Shown here piece after piece: positions 51,213 to 59,620 of a DNA stretch of 64,000 nucleotides (the first letter of the stretch is position 1; every line of letters begins with the position of its first letter). Source of the DNA: JBBQFI01 sp038321775. GTDB taxonomy: Bacteria > Verrucomicrobiota > Verrucomicrobiia > Chthoniobacterales > UBA10450. Under the pieces are notes generated by a model, which ran no database searches, had not been told where the DNA came from, and saw nothing but the letters and a program-made list of their open reading frames with translations. Where the stretch lies: contig JBBQFI010000004.1 of the NCBI GenBank assembly GCA_038321775.1, positions 186,001-250,000 on the forward strand, in the 5' to 3' direction. Both the position numbers and the translations under genes were made by a program.

Positions 51213-51290
51213 ATGACTCCGTCACTCCCTCCTCGTCAATTTGAAGCCGCGCGCCGGCCGCGTATTCTTTTCGGCGCGCTCGACCGCTAA
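51213..51290 (+). CDS. 25-residue candidate leader ORF upstream of the sugar transferase
   Basis: ATG at 51213, TAA at 51288-51290, 2 bp before the ATG of the next gene. The encoded peptide (MTPSLPPRQFEAARRPR...) is basic and Pro-rich. The tight spacing could mean translational coupling. Low confidence since short ORFs arise by chance. Confidence 0.25.
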   Translation: MTPSLPPRQFEAARRPRILFGALDR

Positions 51291-51292
51291 TC

Positions 51293-52699
51293 ATGGTTAC
51301 GCAACGCACGGAAGGTCTCCACCGCCTTTTTCTGCTCTGTCAGATCGTCGTCGTCGCCGTCCTCTTCTGGATCGGTGTCTGGTTCATGGTGACGTTTTAC
51401 GCGGCGGGCGCGGACCTGACCTGGCGGCGGTATAGCATTTACTGCAGCCTGCTCGTGTTCGGCATCACACTCGAATCGCTCACGCGCAATGATTCGAGAA
51501 ATTATCTGCTGCAAAATCAATTGCTGCGCGAACATCGCCTTAGTCTGCGCCAGACCGCGGCCAGCGTCGGCACACTCGTTCTCTATCTCATCGCGACCAA
51601 AGATGCGTTCATCTCCCGCGTCTTCTTTTTCAATTTTATCCCTGCCCTCTACTTTGCCCTGCTCGTTTCCCATCATTATCTACCAAACTTTCTCGCGCGC
51701 AGCGTTTTCAAAGGCATTCGCGAAGAGAAGACGCTTCTCGTTGGTTCCGTGCGCAAAGCGTCCGCTCTCGGTGAATGGTTGAAACGAAAATCCGAGATCG
51801 GTTTGCGCACGATCGGTTTGATCTCCGATGAGCAGATAAAAGAAACGCCCGAAGGCATTCCGGTGCTGGGAAATTCGGATGATCTCGAGCGCATCATCCG
51901 CGAACGCGGAATCACGCAGGTCATCCTGCTCGAAATTCCGATCTTTACCGAGTTGCATCGTCATCTCATTGGCGTTTGCGATCTTCTCGGCGTGCGGCTT
52001 TTAATCGTGAGCGATCTCGAAGAAAAATTGCGACATCAGATTACTCATTTCGAAGATGATGGTTTTCGTTTTATCGGGCTTCGCGAAGAGCCGCTCGAAA
52101 ATCCGATCAATCGCTTTCTGAAACGCTTCATCGATCTCGTGATCGCAATCCCGATCATGATTCTCCTGTTCCCTCTCCTCGCAATTTTCGTTTGGATTAT
52201 TCAACGACTGCAATCGCCCGGACCGCTGCTTCACATTCAGACGCGAGCTGGAATTCAAAATCGGCGCTTCAATATCTACAAATTCCGCACCATGCGCTCA
52301 GATCACACCGAGGTTTCGCGACAGGCCAGCGTCGACGACGACCGGATTTATCCCATCGGTAAGATATTGCGAAAACTGAGCCTCGATGAGATCCCGCAAT
52401 TTTGGAATGTGCTGCGCGGCGACATGAGCATCGTCGGCCCGCGACCGCATCTCATCGAGCATAACCAGCAATTTTCGCGGCTGATGGGCAACTATCACGT
52501 GCGCAGTTTTGTGAAGCCTGGAATCACCGGTCTCGCCCAAGTGCGCGGCTTTCGCGGCGAAGCGCGCAACAACACGGACGTTGCTAATCGCGTTGCCTGC
52601 GATCTTGAATATCTGGAAAATTGGAATCTTTCGCTCGAATGCGGAATCATCGTGCGAACCATCGCGCAACTTTTTATTCCGCCTCGCACGGCCTACTAG
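51293..52699 (+). CDS. Initiating undecaprenyl-phosphate sugar-1-phosphate transferase (WcaJ-like)
   Basis: 468 residues. Four N-terminal membrane helices and a CoA-binding-like (NAD-type) domain precede the bacterial sugar-transferase domain: a membrane re-entrant segment (FIDLVIAIPIMILLFPLLAI), FNIYKFRTMRSD and KLSLDEIPQFWNVLRGDMSIVGPRP. It starts repeat-unit synthesis by moving a hexose-1-phosphate onto undecaprenyl phosphate. It is the only plus-strand gene of the cluster and is divergent from the ligase-like gene, so the 149 bp between them probably holds promoters for both. Confidence 0.93.
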   Translation: MVTQRTEGLHRLFLLCQIVVVAVLFWIGVWFMVTFYAAGADLTWRRYSIYCSLLVFGITLESLTRNDSRNYLLQNQLLREHRLSLRQTAASVGTLVLYLIATKDAFISRVFFFNFIPALYFALLVSHHYLPNFLARSVFKGIREEKTLLVGSVRKASALGEWLKRKSEIGLRTIGLISDEQIKETPEGIPVLGNSDDLERIIRERGITQVILLEIPIFTELHRHLIGVCDLLGVRLLIVSDLEEKLRHQITHFEDDGFRFIGLREEPLENPINRFLKRFIDLVIAIPIMILLFPLLAIFVWIIQRLQSPGPLLHIQTRAGIQNRRFNIYKFRTMRSDHTEVSRQASVDDDRIYPIGKILRKLSLDEIPQFWNVLRGDMSIVGPRPHLIEHNQQFSRLMGNYHVRSFVKPGITGLAQVRGFRGEARNNTDVANRVACDLEYLENWNLSLECGIIVRTIAQLFIPPRTAY

Positions 52700-52712
52700 T
52701 CGCCGATACTCG

Positions 52713-53570
52713 TTAGGCCGAGTTCGCGCGTTTCTTCAATTCGTAAGTCTTGGCGACGCACAAAAATTCATAAGTTGCGTGCAGACGCGCAAAGTAATAA
52801 CCCTGGCGCCCGTCGAGAAAGCCTTTCTGCCAAACGTAAATATAAAGAAAACGCAGGAGCGGACGGAAAGGGAGCCGGTGCGAAAGCAACTTCAATTTCC
52901 GGCGCATCCCGACCGGCATCTCGTCAAAACTTCCTGCTGTTCCTTTAAGAAATCGATCCGCCGCCACACGCGCTTCCCAATTGGAATAACGATTGTGTTT
53001 CTCGATGAAAACTTCGACGGACGGAAAGGCGTAGTGATCCATTTCGGAGCGCAGTCGCCCAGTCAGTCCATTCACGATCACATGTTCGTGCACTTCGTTA
53101 TCGCCACTTGCCGTTGGCGAATCAGTTAGTTTCTCGTACCTGCCTAACGAGTGGCGGAACAAACGAAGATTCCAATTCGGATAATAGGCATGCTGGAGCC
53201 AGCGGCCCATGAACATGAAACGGCGATTGATCCAGTAACCCGCGATCGGTCCGGCTTCCGCGATCACCCTGGCAAATTCATCAGCGGCTGTCGCAGGCAA
53301 AACTTCGTCGGCATCGAGAATGAAAACCCATTCATTGCGAAACGTAATATTCTCTAATGCCCAATTCTTTTTCTTTGGCCAGACGCCACCGAATTGAAAC
53401 TGCACCACCGTCGCGCCCTGGTTTTGCGCGATTTCGATCGAGCCGTCTGTGCTTTGCGAATCGACCACGATGATTTCATCCGCCCAACGAACGGAATCCA
53501 AACAACGTGGGAGATTCGACGCTTCGTTCTTGATCGGAATCAGGACGGAAACCGGTACGCGAGCGCTCAT
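52713..53570 (-). CDS. Family-2 glycosyltransferase (WaaE/KdtX-like)
   Basis: About 285 residues from the ATG at 53570 (MSARVPVSVLIPIKNEASN). An in-frame extension upstream overlaps the next gene. It has VSVLIPIKNEASNL, VVDSQSTDGS and WVFILDADEVL, the GT-A core with a DxD-type DAD. WGxW-like and late FRHSLGRYEKL features resemble LPS core or KdtX-type transferases. Its stop codon TAA is inside a perfect 9-mer (52710-52718). It overlaps the acyltransferase stop by 4 bp (ATGA). Confidence 0.88.
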   Translation of the reverse strand: MSARVPVSVLIPIKNEASNLPRCLDSVRWADEIIVVDSQSTDGSIEIAQNQGATVVQFQFGGVWPKKKNWALENITFRNEWVFILDADEVLPATAADEFARVIAEAGPIAGYWINRRFMFMGRWLQHAYYPNWNLRLFRHSLGRYEKLTDSPTASGDNEVHEHVIVNGLTGRLRSEMDHYAFPSVEVFIEKHNRYSNWEARVAADRFLKGTAGSFDEMPVGMRRKLKLLSHRLPFRPLLRFLYIYVWQKGFLDGRQGYYFARLHATYEFLCVAKTYELKKRANSA

Positions 53571-54121
53571 CGCGTTCGCAAGACTTTGCAGGGATTGCCG
53601 GCAGCGATTACGCCTTCGGGCACGTCGTGCGTCACGACTGAACAAGCGCCGATCACACTGCGAGCACCGATAGTCACGCCGGGCAGAACAAAGGCCCGCG
53701 CCCCCACAAATGCATCATCGCCAATCGTAATTTTCGCAGTGACCAACGGCATCGCCGGTTGCATGAAATCGTGGCTGCCCGTGCTGAGATAAACTTCCTG
53801 CGCCACCGTCGCGCGAGCGCCGATTTCAATTTCGCCTAACGAGTAGGCATTGGCGCGATCTCCAAGACACGCACGATCGTGCAGGATCAAATTGGAAGGA
53901 ATCGCGATTCGAGCACGTTGATGTACGAAAGGCTTGCCATCAATGCGCGCACCAAAAAGCTGCAGCCAGAAAAGACGCCACGGGTTGGCCGGCTTCGGCG
54001 TCCAGATACAGAAAACGACCCAGCAGAATTCCCACAGCACACGCATAATGCGATCGCCCGCCGGCCACGGTGATTCGTAGGCGGAGACTTGCTCCGGTTT
54101 GACGGCTTGTTCTTCGATCAT
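53567..54121 (-). CDS. Hexapeptide-repeat acetyltransferase (WcaF-like)
   Basis: 184 residues. A helical N-terminus (ESPWPAGDRIMRVLWEFCW) is followed by hexapeptide repeats (IPSNLILHDRACLGDRANAYSLGEIEIGARATV) and the C-terminal GSHDF...PLVTAKITIGDDAFVGARAFVLPGV, the pattern of colanic-acid WcaF and related O-acetyltransferases. It probably acetylates a sugar of the repeat unit using acetyl-CoA. It overlaps both neighbours by 4 bp. Confidence 0.88.
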   Translation of the reverse strand: MIEEQAVKPEQVSAYESPWPAGDRIMRVLWEFCWVVFCIWTPKPANPWRLFWLQLFGARIDGKPFVHQRARIAIPSNLILHDRACLGDRANAYSLGEIEIGARATVAQEVYLSTGSHDFMQPAMPLVTAKITIGDDAFVGARAFVLPGVTIGARSVIGACSVVTHDVPEGVIAAGNPCKVLRTR

Positions 54122-55224
54122 CTCAAACTTTCAAAATCCCGCAGGAATTGGGCCGCGACGTTGCCTAACGAAAATTCCTTGGATTTGCGATACCCCTTCT
54201 GGGCGACGCGTTCCAGCAAAGAATCGTCGTTGATAATGCTTCTCATTTTCTCGCGCAATGATGCCGCCGGATCCGCCGCGCGATGATTGAAAATAAAGCC
54301 GGTCTCATTGTCGCTGATAAAATCGCGGAAACAGGCGAGATCGGAAACCAAAACTGCGCAACCCTGCGCCATCGCTTCCAGCGGCGCCAAACCAAAAGTC
54401 TCTCCGCGTTCCGCCAGTGACGGGTAAACAAAAAGCCGCGCCGATTGATATTCGCGAGTCAATTCGTCCACGTCGAAAATTGGACCACGAAATTCAATGC
54501 TGGCGTTTCCGCCGGCACGCAATTGATCGGAATATTTTGCGCCGCCACCGCCGTGCCTAGCTTCCAACGGACCAATGATGACCAGTTTCCAATCGGGAAA
54601 CGATTCGCTGTTTGCGAATGCTTCCACTAAAACGTGAACGCCTTTCTCCGGGTGGACGCGCCCGACAAAAATTATTTCCTTCGCGCGTTCAGCAATGGGA
54701 GGTGGTGGGTCACTTTCTTCGTTCGCCAGTGTCGGATACGGAATGACTTTGATCTTCGAAGCAACATCCGGCACTTCGGTTCTAATCGCTTCGCCGATCG
54801 CGTTTGATGGCGCCTGCAATCGATCTGCATGACGATAAAACTGCAACTGACCTTTCGGATAACGCGCGACGTGCACGTATACCTTTCCGTATTTCGTGTT
54901 TCGCAAAAATAGCGGCAACCAAAATGTGTTCGTCACAATTATATCCGCTGCGGGCAAAACGGCGAAAACGCGCCTCGAATAAATCAGATCGAGGAACTTC
55001 AGCCACGTGAGGGACCGCGGGGCATCAAAACCGCGCACACGCCGATGCGTCACGCCAGCGATCGTCTCCGTTTTGGGAAATTGCGATACCCACCGCGAAA
55101 CCTGCGTGACTTCGTGGCCGCGGCGCACGAACTCCTTCGCGATGGCACACCATCCTTTCTCCACCGCGCCGCCCATAATCGGCGGCACCGGAAAAAACGC
55201 ACCGAGCACGATCGTTATCTTCAT
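54118..55224 (-). CDS. Family-4 glycosyltransferase
   Basis: 368 residues, GT-B fold. FFPVPPIMGGAVEKGWCAIAKEFVRRGHEV is the N-terminal domain. The C-terminal domain has IIFVGRVHPEKGVHVLVEAF and PSLAERGETFGLAPLEAMAQGCAVLVSD (the ExxxxxxxE retaining-GT pattern). Sugar unknown. It contains one perfect 9-mer near its 3' end (54163-54171, EFSLGNVA). It overlaps the acetyltransferase gene by 4 bp. Confidence 0.9.
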   Translation of the reverse strand: MKITIVLGAFFPVPPIMGGAVEKGWCAIAKEFVRRGHEVTQVSRWVSQFPKTETIAGVTHRRVRGFDAPRSLTWLKFLDLIYSRRVFAVLPAADIIVTNTFWLPLFLRNTKYGKVYVHVARYPKGQLQFYRHADRLQAPSNAIGEAIRTEVPDVASKIKVIPYPTLANEESDPPPPIAERAKEIIFVGRVHPEKGVHVLVEAFANSESFPDWKLVIIGPLEARHGGGGAKYSDQLRAGGNASIEFRGPIFDVDELTREYQSARLFVYPSLAERGETFGLAPLEAMAQGCAVLVSDLACFRDFISDNETGFIFNHRAADPAASLREKMRSIINDDSLLERVAQKGYRKSKEFSLGNVAAQFLRDFESLR

Positions 55225-56363
55225 GCCGGCGATTCCTGCAGCAGCCTAACGAGTGAAGCAGCCGCGTGATCAATCTCGAATCGTGTTTCAAAACAGCGGC
55301 GAGCATTTTCGCGCATCGCGCTTCTTTCCGCTTCGCTCGTTCGCAGCCAGCGTTCGATCAGACGCGTTGTCCCGGGCAAATCGTCATTTTCGACAAAACC
55401 TGCACCGTCCGTTTCGATTTCGCGCCAGATATTAACGCGGTTGGAAATCAAAACCGGCACGCCAAACGAAAGCGCTTCCGCCACGGAAATGCCGAAGTTT
55501 TCCTGATGTGACGGAAGAATGAAAACATCGGCGGCAGCGAATGCGCCTCGCTTCATTTCTCCTTCCAGCATTCCCGGAAAAATAACTCGACTGCCAAGCC
55601 GAACGGCGCGTGTACGCAATTCCTTTTCCCATCCAATTTGATCCGGCCCGGCCACGACCAGCGATGCGTTCGCATCGGCTGCGTTAGCGAAGGCATCAAT
55701 CAACAAGTCGCACCCTTTCTTCGGATGAAGACGACCGAGAAAGAGAAAAAACTTTGCGCTCCGCAATGCGGGAAAATTTTCCAAAAAAATATTACGAACA
55801 CCTGTTGGCGGCGCAGCCACCGATTCCACACCAAGCGGCGAAACGGTTTCGCGCGCGCGGTAGAGCCAGAAAGATTGACGCGCTTCGCGCCGTTCTTCCT
55901 CTGAAGTAAAAATAACGGCGCGCGCATCGCGCAGAACACGATAATCCGCCCATGGCCAGTACAGCCATTTCTTCAGATGCTTGAGTGGAAACGTGCGCTT
56001 GAACCACGGATCGAGCATGCCGTGCGGGAAAACGTAGTAAGGAATTTTTGCTCCGGCAAAGCGACGCCAGGCCGCGAAACTCAAATATTGCCAGAGGCCA
56101 TGCACAATCACTCGATCATAATCGCCCCCATGCTCTCGTAGCCATGGTAACAACCGCTTCGAATATCGATAACTCGTTAGGCCGACTCCCAATGCATGCA
56201 CCGGCAGTTTGATTTCGCTCAGCCAGGGCGCACCAGCTCGATCAAGGGCGACAATTTCAATCGAATGCCCAAGCCTAACGAGTGCCGCGCTCAAAGTAAT
56301 GACCGCGCGAGCGACTCCGCCCGTGCTCGGATCGAGCGTTTGCACCATCTGCAGAATTTTCAA
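55221..56363 (-). CDS. Family-4 glycosyltransferase
   Basis: 380 residues, GT4 type. MKILQMVQTLDPSTGGVARAVITLSAALVRLGH starts the N-domain. FLFLGRLHPKKGCDLLIDAF and LPSHQENFGISVAEALSFGVPVLIS complete the C-domain with the ExxxxxxxE motif. It overlaps the acyltransferase downstream and the GT4 gene upstream by 4 bp each. It contains three perfect 9-mers (55244, 56174 and 56273), the highest number in one gene. Confidence 0.9.
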   Translation of the reverse strand: MKILQMVQTLDPSTGGVARAVITLSAALVRLGHSIEIVALDRAGAPWLSEIKLPVHALGVGLTSYRYSKRLLPWLREHGGDYDRVIVHGLWQYLSFAAWRRFAGAKIPYYVFPHGMLDPWFKRTFPLKHLKKWLYWPWADYRVLRDARAVIFTSEEERREARQSFWLYRARETVSPLGVESVAAPPTGVRNIFLENFPALRSAKFFLFLGRLHPKKGCDLLIDAFANAADANASLVVAGPDQIGWEKELRTRAVRLGSRVIFPGMLEGEMKRGAFAAADVFILPSHQENFGISVAEALSFGVPVLISNRVNIWREIETDGAGFVENDDLPGTTRLIERWLRTSEAERSAMRENARRCFETRFEIDHAAASLVRLLQESPA

Positions 56364-57025
56364 ATGACGAATCCTTCCGCCCGGCGGAAGTAGGGAAGCT
56401 CAGGCGAGAGCTGCTGCACCGGCCTGGCCGGCACGCCGGCGTAAAGTTGGTGCGTTTCGCTGAAGCGCTTATTCAAAAGCGATTTGGCGCCGAGCACGCA
56501 ATAACTTGGCAACGCGCTGCCACCGAGCAGAACGGAATTGGTTCCGACAAAACAATAGTCGCCGATTTCCACCGACGCTGATGTCTGCCGGTTCCGCTCA
56601 AGATCGATGCTGTGCGTGAGAATTTGCGACTGAAACCCAGCAAAGGTCGTGAACTTTCCGATGGTGACGGAATTTGTGCAGTCGATGAGATGTCGATGGG
56701 TAATGGCAGAATGTTCGCCGACGATGAGCTGCGGCTGGCGGTCACTCTCCTCCGCGAAGTGGCGACTTGGGCCAGTTGGAAATCCGGTGATCCAATTGCC
56801 GCGACCGATCGAGCTGTGCGCTTTGAGATGAACCAACGAAATGTTTTTGCAGAGAGTGAGATCGCCGATCGTCGCGCCCTCCTCCATGATCAATTTTTCT
56901 GGGAAAATCCACGCGAGGCCGATGCGGCTGGTGGGATGGATCGTGTAGCCAAATTGCGCTTCGAGAAAACGTCGTCGCGTCGCCCACGGCAACAGGAAGC
57001 TGACGAGCATCAAAAACTTCTTCAT
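56360..57025 (-). CDS. Hexapeptide-repeat acyltransferase
   Basis: 221 residues. An N-terminal hydrophobic segment (MKKFLMLVSFLLPWATRRRFL) and hexapeptide repeats (SRIGLAWIFPEKLIMEEGATIGDLTL ... VEIGDYCFVGTNSVLLGGSALPSYCVLGAKSLL) with the conserved YAGVPARPV end. It belongs to the LbH acyltransferases and probably acetylates a glycan. It lies between two GT4 genes with 4-bp overlaps on both sides. Confidence 0.85.
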   Translation of the reverse strand: MKKFLMLVSFLLPWATRRRFLEAQFGYTIHPTSRIGLAWIFPEKLIMEEGATIGDLTLCKNISLVHLKAHSSIGRGNWITGFPTGPSRHFAEESDRQPQLIVGEHSAITHRHLIDCTNSVTIGKFTTFAGFQSQILTHSIDLERNRQTSASVEIGDYCFVGTNSVLLGGSALPSYCVLGAKSLLNKRFSETHQLYAGVPARPVQQLSPELPYFRRAEGFVI

Positions 57026-58140
57026 ACGCGAGCGCCAAGTTGCCGATACAATTCGACATAGCGGGCGATCATCTTTTCTGTTCGATATTTTTCAGCGTTG
57101 CCGACGCTCGCTTGGCTCCAGCGCTCGCGTTCGGAAGGATTAAGCATCCGTAAAATATCTGCTGCGAATCCGACTTCATCTTCGGCGTCGTGCAACAAGG
57201 CGGCGTCACCTGCAACTTCCGGCAACGGTTCGCGATCGCTGCAAATCACGGGACATCCGCACGCCTGCGCCTCGACGATCGGCCAACCGAAACCTTCAAA
57301 GCGCGATGGATAAATCAACGCGAGCGCGGCGCTGTAAAGCGCTTCCAGTATTTCACTGTTCGGATGAACGACTTCAACAATCCGGTCCGCTACGCCAGAA
57401 CTTTCGCCTAACGAATGCAATTCCGGACCGACCGGATCACCCGCCAGAACCAATTGTCCGTCCCAATCGTTCTTCGTTAGGCCAAAAATTCGCGCGACTC
57501 CTTCACGATTTTTGCGTCGCAGATTCGAACCGACATGAAGGACAAATGGTCGCTCGATATCGACGATTCCTTTAAGACGCGTACGAATAATTTCCGGCGA
57601 TTGTTTTTGATACGGGTAATTCAGCCCGTTTTGAATGACGTGAAGTTGAGGACGATTTTCTTTGCCCAGCAAACGTTCGGCATCACGTAAAGTCGCGCGG
57701 GAAACGCAAGCGATGGCGGTCGCTCGCTGTAAGCCGTCGAGAATCCATCGCTGCAGAAATTTCCCAGCGAACGACGCCGGACAATCGGTCTCTTCACCCA
57801 ACGCGCCGCGCACCGCCAGAAGATCGTGACAAGTCACGAGCACGGGCATTCTCGAAACATGTTTTGTGTAAACGGCATTCGAGTGATCGCAGATGTGGAC
57901 GATGTCGGTTCCCGTCGAGAGTCGGCGACGCAACTTTCCCGGAAAGAGCAGAAATTTGTCGATATAACCGAGCCATTTGGCAATGAAGCTTCCCGCGATT
58001 CGAAAGTTTCCGAATAAAGGTTCGGGCTGAATTAGTTCGGCGGGAACGCCCGCGGCAGTCAGGCCTTGCAACATCATCTTTGCAAATCGCTGCATGCTCT
58101 GCTGCCGATCGGGCGGATAATTACCGATCAACAGAACCAT
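57022..58140 (-). CDS. Family-4 glycosyltransferase
   Basis: 372 residues. LLIGNYPPDRQQSMQRFAKMMLQGLTAAG start, VTCHDLLAVRGALGEE, RPFVLHVGSNLRRKN and ALIYPSRFEGFGWPIVEAQACGCPVICSD end. The EGFGWPIVEA motif is typical of mannosyl/rhamnosyl GT4s. It overlaps the O-antigen-polymerase-like gene by about 20 bp. It contains two perfect 9-mers (57406 and 57474) 60 bp apart in opposite orientation. Confidence 0.9.
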   Translation of the reverse strand: MVLLIGNYPPDRQQSMQRFAKMMLQGLTAAGVPAELIQPEPLFGNFRIAGSFIAKWLGYIDKFLLFPGKLRRRLSTGTDIVHICDHSNAVYTKHVSRMPVLVTCHDLLAVRGALGEETDCPASFAGKFLQRWILDGLQRATAIACVSRATLRDAERLLGKENRPQLHVIQNGLNYPYQKQSPEIIRTRLKGIVDIERPFVLHVGSNLRRKNREGVARIFGLTKNDWDGQLVLAGDPVGPELHSLGESSGVADRIVEVVHPNSEILEALYSAALALIYPSRFEGFGWPIVEAQACGCPVICSDREPLPEVAGDAALLHDAEDEVGFAADILRMLNPSERERWSQASVGNAEKYRTEKMIARYVELYRQLGARV

Positions 58141-59608
58141 TGGTCGTTGAGCCGTTGCTGTCCGTTTCGTGCAAGCGCGCCGCGTAAATCGAGCGGCCGC
58201 GTATTTTCGATTTCGGTTCCGGCAAAGGCGCTACGATTGCTTTTGGCAGGAGCGGCGTTTCGCTTCCCATTTTCGTCGAGGCCAAACAGAGACCGCTGAA
58301 AAAAACGGCGAAACCAAGAGTGGTCGGCTGGCCAAATTGACCGTTTAAAAGCGCGAAGAACGTCGCGCTAAACAAAATTATCGGAAGCGTTTCGCCCGAA
58401 CCGAGAGCACGCAGACTGAGCCAGCCAATCCGGAACGTCAGAACGGTGCGCCAGCATATATAAAGCAGACCGAGGAACGGTCCGCTTTCCAAAAGAATCC
58501 GAGCCCATTCCGCTTCCGCGAGAAGAAATCCGGCGCTGCCCGTGACAAATTTCGCGCCGGCGTTTGTGCCAATGCCAAGACCAAACCCGAAGAACGGCAG
58601 TTGATCGAAGACACGGAAACCTTCGGCGAATTCGTCAAACATACGGGAAAAAAGGCCACTGGCGATTGACGTCTCGGACGCCTCCGCCGAATCCGTGAAA
58701 CGATCGGAAAGAATGCCGATGCCTTCCTTAAAGATCGGGAGATGACTGATAGCCCACGCGGCGATGATCGCAAAAAGCAGGCTGCGTCCGAATTGATTCA
58801 CGGCTTCAGGTCGAAGCACGAGAATAATCAGGAGCGATAACGCGACCAAACCGACGGAACCGACAGCCGATCTGCTTCCCGAAACCGCGATCGCGACAAC
58901 GAGCGCGAGACCAGAAGCGGCTAGCAACCAAGTTCGATAGGTGGTGCGCGAGATGATTCCGTGAATCAGAAATGCGGCCGCGTAACTAAGATAATAGATG
59001 ACACCGGAAACAAATGAGAAGGTTCCAGGCGGCCGGATTTTTCCGCCACCGGCCGTGATTTGTTCGCCTTCCCCGAGGCCGACGGTGCGGTTGATGAATG
59101 ACTCGGGCGATGCGCGAAATTGCACGCCCATTAAAAGCGCCATGGGGATCAAGCCGACCAAAATCCACCAGCCCATTTTCTTGACGTCATCAGCATTGAA
59201 AACATTCGCGATTACAAAAATCAGCGGCAGATGGAGAAAATTGCAGCGCACGCCGTAAGCGGTGACGAAGAGAATGATTTTCGGCTGAAGATACGGAAGC
59301 AGAACGAAGACGCTGACAAGCCAGGAAAGAAACGCGATGATGCCAAGGGAAAGAACCCAAAAGTTGCGTGGGAAAACTCCGCCACGCAAAGCGAAGAAGT
59401 AAATCGCGATCACGACCGGGTCGCGCACGATTAAAAGCGGATCGGAAAATTGCGGCACGAGCCATTTGCGAAGAGCTCCTTCCAGGATCAACAAGGCGAA
59501 GTAAGTCCAAATAAGCCTTCGCACCCATTGGATGGACTTTTCCCCGCCGAGATCGGGCGGGATATCCGGCGCTGGCTTCGGTGGGTTGGGCCTAACAAAT
59601 CCTTGCAT
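58121..59608 (-). CDS. O-antigen polymerase (Wzy)-like membrane protein
   Basis: 495 residues with about 12 hydrophobic segments and a large periplasmic loop near residues 310-360 (SGLFSRMFDEFAEGFRVFDQLPFFGFGLGIGTNAGAKF), consistent with Wzy/WaaL-type polymerases. Cytoplasmic ends are Pro-rich and charged. It probably polymerises the repeat units made by the surrounding transferases. Its presence together with the ligase-like gene at 48.8 kb fits the Wzx/Wzy scheme, although no wzx flippase is visible in this window. Confidence 0.83.
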   Translation of the reverse strand: MQGFVRPNPPKPAPDIPPDLGGEKSIQWVRRLIWTYFALLILEGALRKWLVPQFSDPLLIVRDPVVIAIYFFALRGGVFPRNFWVLSLGIIAFLSWLVSVFVLLPYLQPKIILFVTAYGVRCNFLHLPLIFVIANVFNADDVKKMGWWILVGLIPMALLMGVQFRASPESFINRTVGLGEGEQITAGGGKIRPPGTFSFVSGVIYYLSYAAAFLIHGIISRTTYRTWLLAASGLALVVAIAVSGSRSAVGSVGLVALSLLIILVLRPEAVNQFGRSLLFAIIAAWAISHLPIFKEGIGILSDRFTDSAEASETSIASGLFSRMFDEFAEGFRVFDQLPFFGFGLGIGTNAGAKFVTGSAGFLLAEAEWARILLESGPFLGLLYICWRTVLTFRIGWLSLRALGSGETLPIILFSATFFALLNGQFGQPTTLGFAVFFSGLCLASTKMGSETPLLPKAIVAPLPEPKSKIRGRSIYAARLHETDSNGSTTNGSVDR

Positions 59609-59620
59609 CTTGAGAACCCC

